Source of the DNA: Paramecium tetraurelia
Taxonomy: Eukaryota; Ciliophora; Oligohymenophorea; Peniculida; Parameciidae
Assembly (NCBI RefSeq): GCF_000165425.1
Contig: NW_001799622.1
Location: 186,001-250,000, forward strand
Direction: 5' to 3'
DNA length: 64,000 nt
Below the pieces are notes generated by a model. The model did no database searches, had not been told where the DNA came from, and worked only from the letters and a program-made list of their open reading frames with translations. A program made the translations under genes and the position numbers. Position 1 is the stretch's first letter, and each line of letters begins with the position of its first letter. Below, one piece after another: positions 48,408 through 60,300 of this stretch.

Positions 48408-48892
48408 ATGACCAAAAAAACAAAGAAGGTGGGAATTACAGGTAAATATGGTACCAGATATGGTGCTTCTTTGAGAAAAATAATCAAGAAATTTGAAATT
48501 TCTTAGCATCAGAGATATTTTAACACCTTCACCGGAGCTGTATGAATTGAATTAGATATTTAGCATTCATTGAAAAGATAGGCTATTGGTATTTGGAGAT
48601 GCACACAAACAGGATTACAAATTGCAGGTGGAGCTTGGGAAGTAAAGTAAGTGATTAATCTATTATGAGTACTCCAGCCGGTTTGTCTGCCAAATAGGGT
48701 ATGCTCAGAATTAAGAAATTGAAGGAAGATGCAGAAGTTGAAGTCAAAGATGAAAAGAAAGATCAAAAACAAAAGCAATAATAATAGCCTAAAGAATAAA
48801 AGGAATAACAACAAACTTAAAAATAAGGATAAAAAGGAAAATAATAATCATAAGGAGGAGACAAAAAGAAGGTGCAGGCAAAAAAGCAATGA
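48408..48892 (+). CDS. Ribosomal protein eL43 (L37a) paralogue with lost zinc ligands and long tail
   Basis: The N-terminus matches eL43 almost word for word: [37 protein letters not shown]. Normal eL43 then has a CxxC...CxxC zinc ribbon. Here the first pair is FNTFTGA, both Cys gone, and the second is WRCTQTGLQ with one of two Cys kept. The structural context is intact ([27 protein letters not shown]). Two introns of 24 and 23 nt restore frame; without them the gene is exactly 146 codons including stop. The last 55 residues are a Gln/Lys-rich tail not present in normal eL43 of about 92 residues. Probably a divergent paralogue of the large-subunit protein, or a protein with a changed role. 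Confidence 0.85.
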
Positions 48893-49101
48893 TATCAAAT
48901 ATATTATTTTACAGTACACAATAATTGCATTTACATTCAAATAACTTCCTTAATTATTACCAACTTACAGAATTATTATAGATTATATAATTATACAAGA
49001 ATATTATAAAATGATATTTAAATATCTGTGAATTTATTGATTTCTGATAATGGAGGCTTGATTTAAACAGTAATATAAAATTTAAATATATAATAATATT
49101 C

Positions 49102-52100
49102 ATGAAAGCAACTAATGTTGGAATTGAAGCGATTGAAATCTATTTTCCAAAGACCTATGTTAATCAAGCAGAATTAGGTACTAAGAAATATTTAGTTTTT
49201 AGAATTATTTGATAATGTTTCGTAGGGTAAGTATACCGTAGGATTGGGATAAGTGAATATGGCCTTTGTAAGACCTTTTGAAGACGTAAACACCATGGCA
49301 TTGACAGGTATATAGAGATCTCTATTATAGTTGTCACGAATCTATTAGAGAAATATTAAATTAATCCTGCACTAATAGGTAGATTGGAAGTGGGCACAGA
49401 GTCGTTGTTAGATAAATCTAAATCAACTAAAACTACACTTATGAGATTATTTGGTGATAATACAAATATTGAAGGAGTGACTTCAATAAATGCATGTTAT
49501 GGAGGAACCAATGCTTTATTTAATACTATTGATTGGATGTAGAGTGACGCTTGGGATGGTAGATTAGGAATTGTTGTCTGTACTGATATAGCAGTTTATG
49601 CTAAAGGATCAGCACGTACTACTGGAGGAGCAGGAGCAGTTGCGATGTTAATAGCTCCAAATGCAACTTTTACATTAGAACCAATTAGAACTACTTATAT
49701 GAAAGATAATTATGATTTTTATAAGCCAAACTTTCACAGCGAGTATCCTACTGTAGATGGTTAGTTGTCAATACAAAGTTACTTATAATCTATAGATAAT
49801 TGTATTCAATCCTATTTTAGGAAGAACAATAATATTAATGCTGACTTTCATTGTTTTCACAGTCCTTTTCATAAGATGGTTTAGAAATCATTCTTAAGAG
49901 TCAAGTTGAATGAATCATTTGTTCAAAAAGTTGAGACTGAATTCACATTTTAAAACTTCAATGAAAAATAATCACAAATGCTTAAATTCTATTAGAATGA
50001 TTGGTTGAATAAGGCTTTACCATCTTGTCTTTTGTCTAGAGAATTAGGTAATATCTCTACAGGAGCTCTATATGCAGGATTAGTAAGTTTGATTGAAACC
50101 TAAGATGATTTAATTAATAAAAGAATAATGATGTTCTCATATGGATCAGGCTGTGCAGCTTCACTCTTCTTTCTGAGATGCAACAAATCAACTGGAGTAT
50201 TGAAATAAAAGTTGAAACTACAAGACAGACTCAAATAAAGAATCAGAATACCCTGTATTGAATATGATCACATTATGTAACAACGAGAAATCAATTACAA
50301 TAAGAATAGCCAATAATATTAGCCAAAATAGGTCGATTTGTATCCAGGGACATTTTATTTGAAATCAATAGATGATAAATATAGAAGAGAATATCTTGTT
50401 CATAAACAATTTGAATTAAATTAAACTTCAGATATGATAGTAGTTGATAATTCTAAACCTATCAATAAGATCCAATAGATAAGAGATTAAATGACTAATA
50501 ATAATGGCAATAATGATTAAAGTACTTAATAATAATCTTAAAAATAATATAATTAAATATGGACTGGATTTTATAAAAAAACAATTTAATAACGTTTGGA
50601 TTAACTAGAAAAAACTATGAATGTAAACGTTGAACCATTTAAAGATGGAGGATTGTCATTATAGAATGCAAATTTAATGGTTGAAAATTGTATTGGAAAG
50701 ATTTCCTACCCTCTTGGTTTAGGATTAAATTTCATGATTAACGGTCAATGCTATTCTGTACCGATGGCAATAGAAGAGCCTTCTGTAATTGCAGCAGCAA
50801 GTGCAGCAGCTAAAACTATAAGCGAAGCTGGTACTGGGTTCTAAACATACTCAAGTCGTCCAGTAATGATGGGTTAAATATAATTGTTAGATGTTTAGAA
50901 CTTTTCAAAAGTTGAATGCTTAATAGATTCAAATAGACAAACAATTATAAATAGAGGAAATTAAGCATGTCAAAGTATGGTGAAAAGAGGCGGAGGAGTT
51001 GAAGATGTGAAATGTCGAAATCTAGGTAGAGGACAATGTAGTGTGGATATATTTGTTAATGTGTGTGATAGTATGGGAGCTAATTTAGTAAACACAGTTC
51101 TGGAATTTGTTGCTCCTTTGATAGCTGAGATTACTGGAACCAGAGTTGGAATCAAAATCTTAACTAATCTATGCACGAATAGAAAAGTAACAGCTTAGTT
51201 CTGTTTGGATATAGATAAGATGAATTACAAGCAGTTGACTGGCAAAGAAGTTGCCAAATTAATGATTGAGGCATATCAATTTGCAGATCTCGATATTTAT
51301 AGGGCAGTGACACACAATAAAGGAATTATTAATGGGATTGAGGCTGTGTGCAATGCTGCAGGACAAGATGCAAGGGCAGTTAATGCATCCTTACATGGTT
51401 ATGCATCAAATTAATGGATAATACAGGCCACTTTCATCCTATAAAATAGTTGACAATAGATTTATAGGTGAATTAACAGTTCCTATAAGTGTTGGAACCT
51501 AAGGAGGAGTGCTACCTTAGAATCCATTGTATTCATAGATTTTGTCTATATTGGATTATCCTGATTCTCAGAAGTTGGCTGAAATCATAGTATCTGTGGG
51601 TTTGGCTTCTAATTTTGCAGCATTAAGAGCATTGGCTGTTGAAGGCATTTAAAAAGGACATATGACATTGCATGCAAGAAATATTGCAATAGCAAGTGGG
51701 ATACCAGAACATCTGGTTGATGAAGCAGTTCTATTTATGAAGAATAGAAATAGTTTTAATAAGTAAACAGCTTTGGAGTTTCTGAAGGCTTACAATATAT
51801 TTTATGAGATTGGAAAGGCCAAAGGAAAGTAAATGAAAGCTTTCTGCACTTTTTCAGGGTCTTTCGATTTGATAGATACATAAGAAAAAGTAGATTTACA
51901 TGTTGTCTTTGAATGTGATTAAAATAAGATCAATTTAAATTATGCAGATGACTCTCCAATTAATAGACAAATATTTGGATTGAAAGGTTAAGAATGGTTG
52001 AAAGAATCTGGTTTTCAGTGTTGAACACAGTCAAGATTAATAGAGAGCCTGAATTGTATAAGTCCAATAATTTAACATCAAAATTAAAGCTTTTAGCTAT

Positions 52101-52796
52101 ATTGATCAATTTACTGTCCTTCAATATGTTAAGTCTTGATTTTGATAGATCTAAGAATTTCATTTTGAATCAGAAACCATGTTTGGGGGGAGCAGTGTCT
52201 CTGAAATATGGATTGTCCTTAATGAATGAATTAATTCACATCTTCGAATACAATATCGATTAGTTTATTGGGTTTCCTGAATTGAGATAAGCTCTGATGG
52301 CTGAATTGAATAACATCATTTTGGCACATATCAAATCATTTGAGTTATTGTAACAAGCAAAACAAGGTTAATTCAGTTGTGATGAATTCTTATGCACTAG
52401 ATAGAAACGATTGTCTTGTACAATGATGCTACTCTGTGATTGTATTTCTTTGAAGAATTTCAGTCCGTCGATAATTGAGGAGATCAAATTACTTGGAAGA
52501 GTCATTGAAATTTAGATGACTTTGACAAGGGACACATAAAAGTGGAATAAGTAAGATATTATTACTATAGTAGATCAACTCTATCCGAACCCAATGTGTA
52601 TACTTACTGGCTGATTGCTAATTAGAAACTGATACTTGGGGAGAATGGGGAGGTCTTAGCTTCATTTTATAATGAGCATAACAAACTGCTATTGTCTCTG
52701 GTCTAAGAATTGGAACAGAAGATTACTCCGTAATTAAGTCATCTCAAGGATTAAGCCATGAATGCTATTCAACTATTTTATAAACCGAGATTGTGA
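49102..52796 (+). CDS. Bifunctional HMG-CoA synthase - class II HMG-CoA reductase fusion
   Basis: Two consecutive mevalonate-pathway enzymes in one frame. Synthase part, residues about 1-450: [28 protein letters not shown], catalytic Cys in [14 protein letters not shown], and [15 protein letters not shown] with the active His. A Gln/Asn linker follows. Reductase part, residues about 510-870: [57 protein letters not shown] and [11 protein letters not shown], which are class II marks. The last 300 residues are helical and unassigned. Introns of 25, 23, 20 and 23 nt are needed. The coding sum is then one base too long, matching a single extra T near 51411 between HGYASN and YRPLSS. The joint between the two enzymes itself is uninterrupted over more than 900 bases on each side. 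Confidence 0.88.
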
Positions 52797-52807
52797 TAAT
52801 TATATTA

Positions 52808-55446
52808 ATGAGTATTATGAAACAAATATCTGATTCAAATGAATAGAACAGAGATCTCCATCCCAATGGTCCAAGATTGAAATTTGATTAAGATGAATTA
52901 CAAAAATTCCAATTCTAATAAATAGACTCCAACTCATCTTTGCCTCCAAATAAAATGAAAAATACTACCCATTGTGAGTCCACAATTCTCAAATAAGAAA
53001 TAAGCAAATAGGTATGCATGCCATCTCCTTTTTACAGTTGACAAGAAAAAGAAGATCTGAATTTAAGATTGGTTTATATCGAACAAGTTTCCTAAGGACA
53101 ATCAATAGAAATTCCCTTGTTCAAAAGTTCAAAAACATTCTCCTCATGCGTTCCTATGTGTTGAGTAAAGAAAATAAGTATCTTTTACATCAAGATTGGT
53201 GGCAAAGACAAACTAAAAGTAAAAATGCATCATAATTTAAGGAAATCAATATACTCATAGTCGCATCCCATTCATTATCTCAGGTAGTCATGTTTCAATC
53301 ATTTTAACCATATGGTCTCTCTTCATTCAGATAGTCACTTTATGGATTACACCTTTTATGATCTCATTTTAATGGGAAACTTCAATTTTCTAAGTCCTCT
53401 TTATTATTATTATATTTTAAGTCTTTTTTGATGTTTTTATCAAAATCAATAGTCCATTAATCGTAAATGGAGAAACCTTATATGATAAGACTGAAAGAAT
53501 TAAGGATTTCCTTAAAAAGAACTTATTTGAAGATCTAATATATATCTTCACCCTAATCATTTCATTTTTTCCAATTTTCGATAACATTCAGTTGCAAGGC
53601 GCCTTTTGTATCATTATCATTTTCATTTCTTACAAAAAGCTTAATCAAAATTACGAAAGCCTGTATGACATCCTTTACTTGAAGGGACAATACCATTATG
53701 CAATTGATGTCATATAACTCACTATTTTGATCTTTTCATATGCCCATCTTATGGCATGCATTTGGCATTATGTAGGTGAAATTACCATAGAGCAAGGCCA
53801 ATCTTGGTTGATTTAACGTAACCTGTAAAACGGGGCAATTTGGGAGAAGTATAACACTTCATTTTATTGGGCAACCATGACTATGTCTACTGTAGGCTAT
53901 GGAGACATAACACCTACTAATCAATTCGAAACCTTGGCAGCTAATTTAATGATGATTCTCTCTAGTTGTATGTTCGGCTATTCAATTAGTCAAATTGGAA
54001 TGATCCTCAAGAGTCAATATGAAGTCTAGTAAAAATATAAGTAATTATTCTACTTCTATTTTTAGGCGATCTATTATAATTATGAATGCGTTTATGAAGA
54101 ATAGTTAAGTTGATTTGTAAATTCAGAGTAGAATCAGAAACTATCTCAAATATTAGTGTGAAAATGAAGCTAATGAGAATAAGGATGATATCAATAAAAT
54201 TATAGCTGATCTACCAATAGGCTTAAAACAGGAACTCGTCTAAGATGTTCAGATGAACATTATGAAGAAGATTAAGATTTTAAATAACTAGTTCTCGTAA
54301 TCTACTCTTAAACAACTTTCTCAGTATTTAATAGAATTTAAATTTACTCCAGGAGATGTCATATATCACAGAAATGATTTAAATGACCAAAGTCTCTATT
54401 ATATACAAGAAGGAATTGTTAATATTTATGAAGAAAATAGTCAAAAACTATTATAATCTTTAAAAGCTGGGGAAACATTTGGTGAATATTAATTCTTCTC
54501 TGGATTTTAATCAAAAACATCAGTTAAAAGCCAGGGGTTTACCAAAATATTTAAAATTAATCGTTCATCGTTATTGTAGTTATTAAACTAAAACTCTAAA
54601 GATTTTCAAAGATTTCATCACATTAAAGACAATATTATTTTTAATTAGAATTTCTAAATTGTTTAAAAATCCTGTAATTACTGTAAAATGGCTGATCATC
54701 TTAATATTGATTGTCCACTTCTATCATACAAGCCAGACATCTTGCAGAGAATCAAGAAGGCTGATTTAAGACCATCTATATAATAAAGGCATTTTATCTA
54801 GAGAAACAATGAGAAAGTGCGATGTTTAATGATGCATTCAGCAATTAAAGATACTGTTGAAGAATACAAAGCGAACCTTTCTAATACTTAACTTGATGAT
54901 ATTGACATGAAGTTATTTTCAACTTACGCTACAAAAGATTTCAGTAGCCATGGTTAAAAAGAATCTCTATTAGATAAATAATTAACTAGGCCTCCTCCAG
55001 TTCCACCTTTAAAGAAAAACAGTTCCTTCTTGATCAGATAGAGAAATTAAACTTAACAGAAGAAGGTTGGGATTTTTTTAAATTTAAAATCAGTCTATAG
55101 AGATTCTGATAGGCAATTGAAATCTGAGTCTGAAGATGATCAACTAAATAATTCACCCAAAAATTAAACTTCACAATAATTTCAACTTGATTTTAATGAC
55201 TTATAAATGAATTAATTTGACGATTAATTTCAAACAACTAATTTCAATATCGATAGATTAATGAATTACTTTGGTTATATGCCTACATCCAACGTGATTT
55301 ATGCTTTGAGGAAGTACGAAAGACTCTATAAATATCAAAAAGTTAAGACAATTAATTATCATGAATCAGAACCAAGGAAATTTAGCATTCCCTTGTATTA
55401 TAGTAGAAGGGATTCAATGAATGAATTGTTGAAAGAAAAGTTTTGA
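52808..55446 (+). CDS. Cyclic-nucleotide-gated-type K+ channel with CCHC zinc knuckle
   Basis: Paralogue of the channel at 44998. Visible parts are a long basic N-terminus, S5 LTILIFSYAHLMACIWHYVG, pore SFYWATMTMSTVGYGDITPT with the GYG filter, S6 MILSSCMFGYSISQIG, C-linker, and a CNBD with YIQEGIVNIYEENSQ and LKAGETFGEYQFFSG. Directly after the CNBD is CNYCKMADHLNIDC, a perfect C-x2-C-x4-H-x4-C zinc knuckle, followed by PLLSYKPDILQRIKKAD. This is alignable to the same region of the other channel. Several short introns (for example GTATGCATGCC...ACAG near 53010) restore frame. The start lies only 11 bases after the stop of the mevalonate fusion gene. The tail is Ser/Gln-rich. Confidence 0.85.
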
Positions 55447-55472
55447 GTAAATAATGAATTAAATATATTAAA

Positions 55473-57042
55473 ATGTTTAATAAAAAATTTAAAAAACAAG
55501 GTTCTATTTCATTTCATGATCAAGAAGCCAAAGAATAAAAGAGTAATACTAATGCAACTAATATAAATTAAAAAAAATAGACTCAAAATTGCTTAAGTTT
55601 TGAGGAGGATCAAAATTTTGATTTAACTAAAAAATATGTGAAAGTAGACAATTAACCAGTAGTGGACACTCGCATTGATGTAATCTTATTGGAGAATTAC
55701 CAGTATTTAAAGGAGTTGGAGGAAGAGAATAGGTTGAATAATTATTTAACAAAAAAGAGTTTAGAAAATGTAGAGGAAATCAATATAGTAGATTTAGAAA
55801 ACGATGGAATATATGAAGATGATCAATAAGTAAGGAGAAATAAAAAATAGCAAAATGTTATTATAATAGATGAAACAGATAATAATTTAATCACAGATAT
55901 GGATGATAGGAGAATGAATATGATAGGAATAGCCAAATAGGAAAAGCTGTTCTATGAGCATAATTCAGATGATGAAGAATTCAATAGATTTGAGAAAAAC
56001 ATCATTAAATCTAATACTGTTTCATATGATTATGCAAACAATGGTTTTAAGTCATTCAAATTTAATGACTCCTAATAAATGCACTATTGTAGTTTTCTTG
56101 ATAACTTCTCATAAATAAATTTGGAATCAATAATTGGAAACTTGTAAACACTTATCTCCTAAGAAATATTCAAAAAAGACAAATTATAAAAAGAAGTTGA
56201 AAGATCCACCTAAGCACTATAGTCAAGTGAAATGCTGATAAAAACATGGCTAGAATAAAATTAAGAACTATCTAAGCAATTAAGAGAATTTGAATTAGTT
56301 AATGAATACTTCCAATGTTTTAATGATATGATAAAATAAAAGGTAAAATTATATAAGGTATCCCTAGATACCAACTCTTTTCAAACTTTATGATGAATTT
56401 GAGGAAATGCATCATGAATATTATAATTTGATTGAAGCAAGAATTTAAGAATAAGAATTGAAATTTTCTTATTTATTTTAAGGATTACCAAATGAAATTA
56501 TTCTCAACTATGCAAAAGATATTTGCTTACATATGAATGATGTAGATGAAGAGTACTTAGATTTAGAGAAGATTTGTGAAAATTACTTTAATATGATGTT
56601 TGTTGTACCAAATGCGAAGGTCTTATAACCAATCTTTGATTATCACATTTTATTGAGATTTATTGAATTGTATTGCGAAAACATGGATGATTGTGAATCC
56701 GATTTATTTGAGGGTTTAGTCTCTGACAAATCCTTACTATGCTAGTTAATAATGTAGTGCAGGTTCATAAAAGGATTATTAACATTAAATCCTGTTCAGA
56801 CCAAATTTATTCAACAATTTTTTAGATCAATCTTAAAACATACCTATTAGTTTTTAAAATAATCAAATACAGAGGAAGCACAATAATGCTTGAATTATAT
56901 TAAATCATTGCTTGATTCAGTTGTAAAATCAATATACAAAAAATCCTGTGCTTATGGACCATAAATAGTTGAATACTTACATTTGATGAAAGATATTCTA
57001 CCTAAAGATACACTTGAAAAACTAGTTAAAACTTTTTAATGA
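55473..57042 (+). CDS. GCFC/PAXBP1-like protein, tentative
   Basis: The N-terminus is polar (MFNKKFKKQGSISFHDQEAK), with an acidic motif EKLFYEHNSDDEEFNRFEKN that recalls the region before the GCFC domain of PAXBP1. A helical centre follows (LQKEVERSTQALQSSEMLIK), and the C-terminal 200 residues are helical with FDYHILLRFIELYCENMDDC and PVQTKFIQQFFRSILKHTYQ. PAXBP1/GCFC proteins are linked to spliceosome disassembly. The similarity is one of layout rather than of a signature motif, so the name is tentative. At least one intron near 56340-56390 is needed. It starts 26 bases after the second channel gene. Confidence 0.45.
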
Positions 57043-57310
57043 ATTAAAGTTATTGAGTGTTTTATATCAATTATTCTTAAAACTTAAAATTTAAATTTTT
57101 TTTGGTTTACTTTTCTAAAAACGCAATAGAATTTTAAATAGATATTAAATATCAGAGAATATGTATTAGAATCATTTATTAATTATTTTACATTGAATGA
57201 GTTGAGCTCTTATTATTTTATATCGATCTATTGTATTATTTGAAAAGTATCTTTTGTAGAAACAGCGGACTTCCAAAATTATTTGTAACAACTAATCAAA
57301 AAAGCTTAAT

Positions 57311-60300
57311 TCAAATAGGACTATGAATAGTATCAAAGTAAAAGTAAAAGAACACGATCTAGAGTTAAATATAAAAATACAAGAATATTATTTCTAGTTA
57401 GGCACTGTCATCGATTTATTAGGTGTATCTTAACCCAAGAATTTTCCAAGCCTCTTAATATCCAAATCTCTAAAATTTGTTCACCTAATTCATAAAAGTT
57501 GTGTATACTTGATCAAATTCGAAGATCTTTTCTACTGTCGTGTTTTCGTAGAGCCCCTCCTCAGGATTTAATAATTGTTAGGCCATTTAGGAAAGTAAGA
57601 AGTTATAGGATTTTAATCCATATTTTAATGCCCCATTCAAATATATATCACAATATGAGAAATTAATAACTAAGGTATATATAATGAATTACTTAAATTT
57701 ATAGAGGTACATAAATCTCCATTAAATATTTCATCTATTTCATCAACATTTGTTTCGTATAATTAAGATTGTGTCTCATCATTACTAGTAATGTATCTCA
57801 ATTAAATTTCTTTATAGTGTTCGATATCTATATAAGTCTGATTGAAGAAATCATATAGAAAGAGTTCTTTGGATAAAGTTAATGATAGCAATTGTGTAGT
57901 TTCCTTAGTGAAAATATTTGAATTCAATAGATTTGACATCTAAAAATTGAATCTCATTATGTGAATAAAGTAGAAGTAGCTTAGAAATGAAATCAATGAC
58001 ATAAAAAATAGATATCTCACAATCATTACAACCTTATTTAATAAAAAAAATACTTTTATTCTTTTCCATCTCTTTGACCATTCATACTGCTTTTACTTTT
58101 ATCTCTTCAAATTACTACTCTTTTCATCTTCCTCCATTTGTCGAATGATTGTTTGATTGGTAGATTAAAAGTAATCTAAATTAATTAAGTTATTATTTAC
58201 TGTTTTATACGAAACCATTTTGATTGCTGATGCAAGAAAACTAAAATTTTAGATTTAAATAGAATTTTATTGCTTCTTCCACTTATGTTTTTTCAATACA
58301 AGATAATTGTTTAGCAACTTTCTACAGGTAAGAAATATCATACCTAGCATTGTGTAATGAGTCCAAGGATGTTGAAAATGTTGTAGATTAAATAAAATCC
58401 AAACATTGCTGTTGATGCCATTATTATAGTGAAGCATATTTAATCTTGGGTTTCGTATGTTAGAGCAAGGTTGTCAATTATTTAAAATATGTTTCGACTT
58501 TGATAATTAAATAGGAAGGGTATAAATATGGTTCTAAAGAAATCTAGCGATTAATCAAAATCATAGTATTGATCTATCGACTAAAGATTTCCAATATTTG
58601 AAGTGTATTAATTTATTAAATCAATCATACTTTAGTTGTTATCAAAATTTTTAGATCTGTAGACTTTTTATATAAAACTTGGCTATTCATATAAATTTTT
58701 TATTTCAGATAACTGATTATTGAAACTGCTTTGTAAGTCTTGATAGAATTCAGATTAGTTTTTAATTTAACCTAGGATATTACTTTAACAATAAAATGCA
58801 TTAAGCAACTTGTCATACGATTCAATCATGATATTAAGAAAATCATATTACTTCTTAGCACTTTAAAACTTTGATAATATAATCGTATACCCCTAATTCA
58901 TCTATTTCTAATTAATTAATATTAGGACCCTAATACAAAACAATAAGGTTAAATATAATTAAGAAGACTATGAAAATTCTATTTAGAATCTTAAAAAAGT
59001 TGAGTTACATATCTCGCTTAGCAGGTTTATTGTTTTCTTCTTTAATAAAAATATTATTTTGCGTCTTGAGACTCAACGTAGTTATTTTTTAAGTATTGAA
59101 ATCAGACAGCACTTGGTCTTCAGACATGAATGCCCTATTTGTGGTGTTTCGATATGATTCTACTTCAGAATTTTACACTAGCATAAAATAAAATTTAACC
59201 ATTTGATAGTAACAACTTTTAGTAATTCTAATCAATTTGCTGTTAAAAGTTTTATTCTAGGAATAACTAAAGATGCGATGATTAATGATTCTAAAAGACA
59301 GTCTGTCTTTATCGGACTACTTAATTTTATCTATTGAGCAACTTAACAGCCTAAGTTATAAGATTAAATTGAGTTACTTTTGATTTTCTGTCTAAGGCTT
59401 AGCTTTCTATAATATTTAGATTAGTAATTTTGATTATTTGATATTTGTCCATGATTGTATTTTTAGTGAATCGTATTGAGGCTTCAATCTTAATAACCGT
59501 CTTTAACATTCTGCTAGTCATGCAATACTTTTAAAAGCTGGTTTCTAAATATCGATAAATAATTTACTAAAGTGATTATATAGGGTTTCATAGTAGTGTT
59601 CTTAATATTAAAACAGTTTAGAAAAGAGGATCTTCTTATCAAATATAAGTTTACCGGCAGAATTTCTTTTTACAATTCTCTAATTTTTAATTTTATTTGA
59701 TTTGATTGTTATTTGATCCAAGCCATTCAAAAATATTTCTTATTTGATTTGGGCATACTCCTCAATCAAAGGTTAGATCTTTTTTGGCAAACGAAAGGTT
59801 AGTTTAACATGATCTTCATCAATCACCTTATGAAATCTTCTAAATAATTAATCTTTCTCTTCCTATTGATCTTCATGCAAGGCATCATTTATCCAAAGTG
59901 GACTTTCCTCTACATTTTTTGAATCATCTTCTAAAACCATGCTTACAAGATCTTAAGTCTCCTATGGCTAAACATACTAATTTTTGTAGTTGGTTGGAAC
60001 AATGGTAATTTTCTTATTTGTGAATTTGGCATCTACGATTGAATCTTGATTTGTATTATCATTTTTAGCTCTTTTTAATTTAAACAATTGAAGATCTTCT
60101 TCAGTCAGAAATTATGAATAATACGAATATTTTAACAATTTTGGACATAGTAAAAATAAGCACAAACCTGGCTATAGAAGGTCTGCAATTTATTCTGATA
60201 CACAATCAATCTCCCAGTCGCTATTAACCAAAATGTAACTGACACTTTAATGTCTATAAATTGGTCTAATCATACAGATATATTCAATTTGAGAAAGTGG

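Noticed and set aside
50970..51414. Standard-code ORFs as separate small reductase genes
   Set aside because: They are segments of one frame cut by TAA/TAG, which are Gln here.
51960..52163. Minus-strand frame inside the mevalonate fusion gene
   Set aside because: Shadow of the plus-strand coding sequence, which continues in frame here.
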